Origin: Owenia fusiformis
Taxonomy: Eukaryota; Annelida; Polychaeta; Sabellida; Oweniidae
NCBI GenBank assembly: GCA_903813345.2
Contig: CAIIXF020000004.1
Coordinates: 8,637,525 to 8,701,524 of the forward strand
Direction: 5' to 3'
DNA: 64,000 nucleotides
This document shows positions 63,901-64,000 of this stretch, one piece after another. Made by a program: the position numbers and the translations under genes. The notes under the pieces were generated by a model that saw only the letters and a program-made list of their open reading frames with translations, was not told the DNA's origin and searched no databases. Position 1 is the first letter of the stretch. Each line of letters opens with the position of its first letter.

Positions 63901-64000
63901 TTTCAGGTGTTCTACATTGTAAAAACCCATGTTACTGTAAACACTAGTTGTATGAAATAATTTTGTTACAAAAAATCGGCACCAAAACGTGGTCTTTTAT

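Overview
The window is eukaryotic nuclear DNA from an invertebrate. Introns have GT/AG borders, the one recognisable host gene is a secreted mucin/CUB-domain protein, and almost everything else is transposon-derived. AGGTCA-rich arrays, many IS630/mariner-type elements, LINE relics and a Polinton would suit a lophotrochozoan such as a mollusc. That placement is inference; no species-specific marker was seen. There are no bacterial operons, CRISPR arrays or rRNA genes.

Host gene: nine exons on the minus strand (49482-49536, 46762-47661, 45653-45774, 44721-44961, 43955-44127, 41130-41349, 39953-40083, 23361-23586, 9634-9770) join in one open frame of 735 codons. They encode a signal peptide, a Thr/Ser-rich stalk with 36-residue repeats, three complete CUB domains and the first half of a fourth. 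Each CUB domain is split by a phase-0 intron and neighbouring domains are separated by phase-1 introns. The 3' end was not found. A second signal-peptide plus Thr-rich exon at 62886-63135 has the same phase and may be an alternative first exon or part of a neighbour.

Main mobile element: 10037-19945 is a complete 9.9-kb Polinton/Maverick-type element with AG...CT ends, about 125-bp terminal inverted repeats and a perfect 6-bp target duplication (GACCTT). It lies in the last visible intron of the CUB gene, inside an older mariner-type MITE (9826-20178). It encodes only three proteins, all on the minus strand and all apparently intact: a five-exon protein-primed-type family B DNA polymerase with three N-terminal C2H2 fingers (1280 aa), an A32-like P-loop ATPase with C2H2 fingers, and a DDE integrase with a chromodomain. 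No capsid, penton or protease gene is visible. This is the most interesting system in the window.

Region by region. 0.5-9.3 kb: a satellite family with a 145-bp unit and a 7.9-kb mariner-ended element that holds a nested 3.8-kb inverted-repeat element with a 145-bp tandem array. 9.6-20.2 kb: CUB exon 9, the MITE and the Polinton. 20-27.8 kb: small mariner relics, CUB exon 8, a Crypton/DUF3504-like relic and an unidentified open frame. 27.9-36.4 kb: an 8.5-kb element with TTAA target sites and about 1.4-kb inverted arms. 36.5-39.9 kb: a broken LINE cut by two small elements. 39.9-49.5 kb: CUB exons 7 to 1 with MITEs and mariner relics between them. 49.7-54.4 kb: a mariner relic, a LINE tail, a dead tyrosine recombinase and a palindromic G-tract element. 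55-58 kb: a 1.2-kb element full of AGGCGCGCAGTTTG motifs and a 190-bp repeat array. 58.8-61.3 kb: a 5'-truncated LINE inside a fold-back element. 61-64 kb: MITEs, the orphan signal-peptide exon and satellite remnants.
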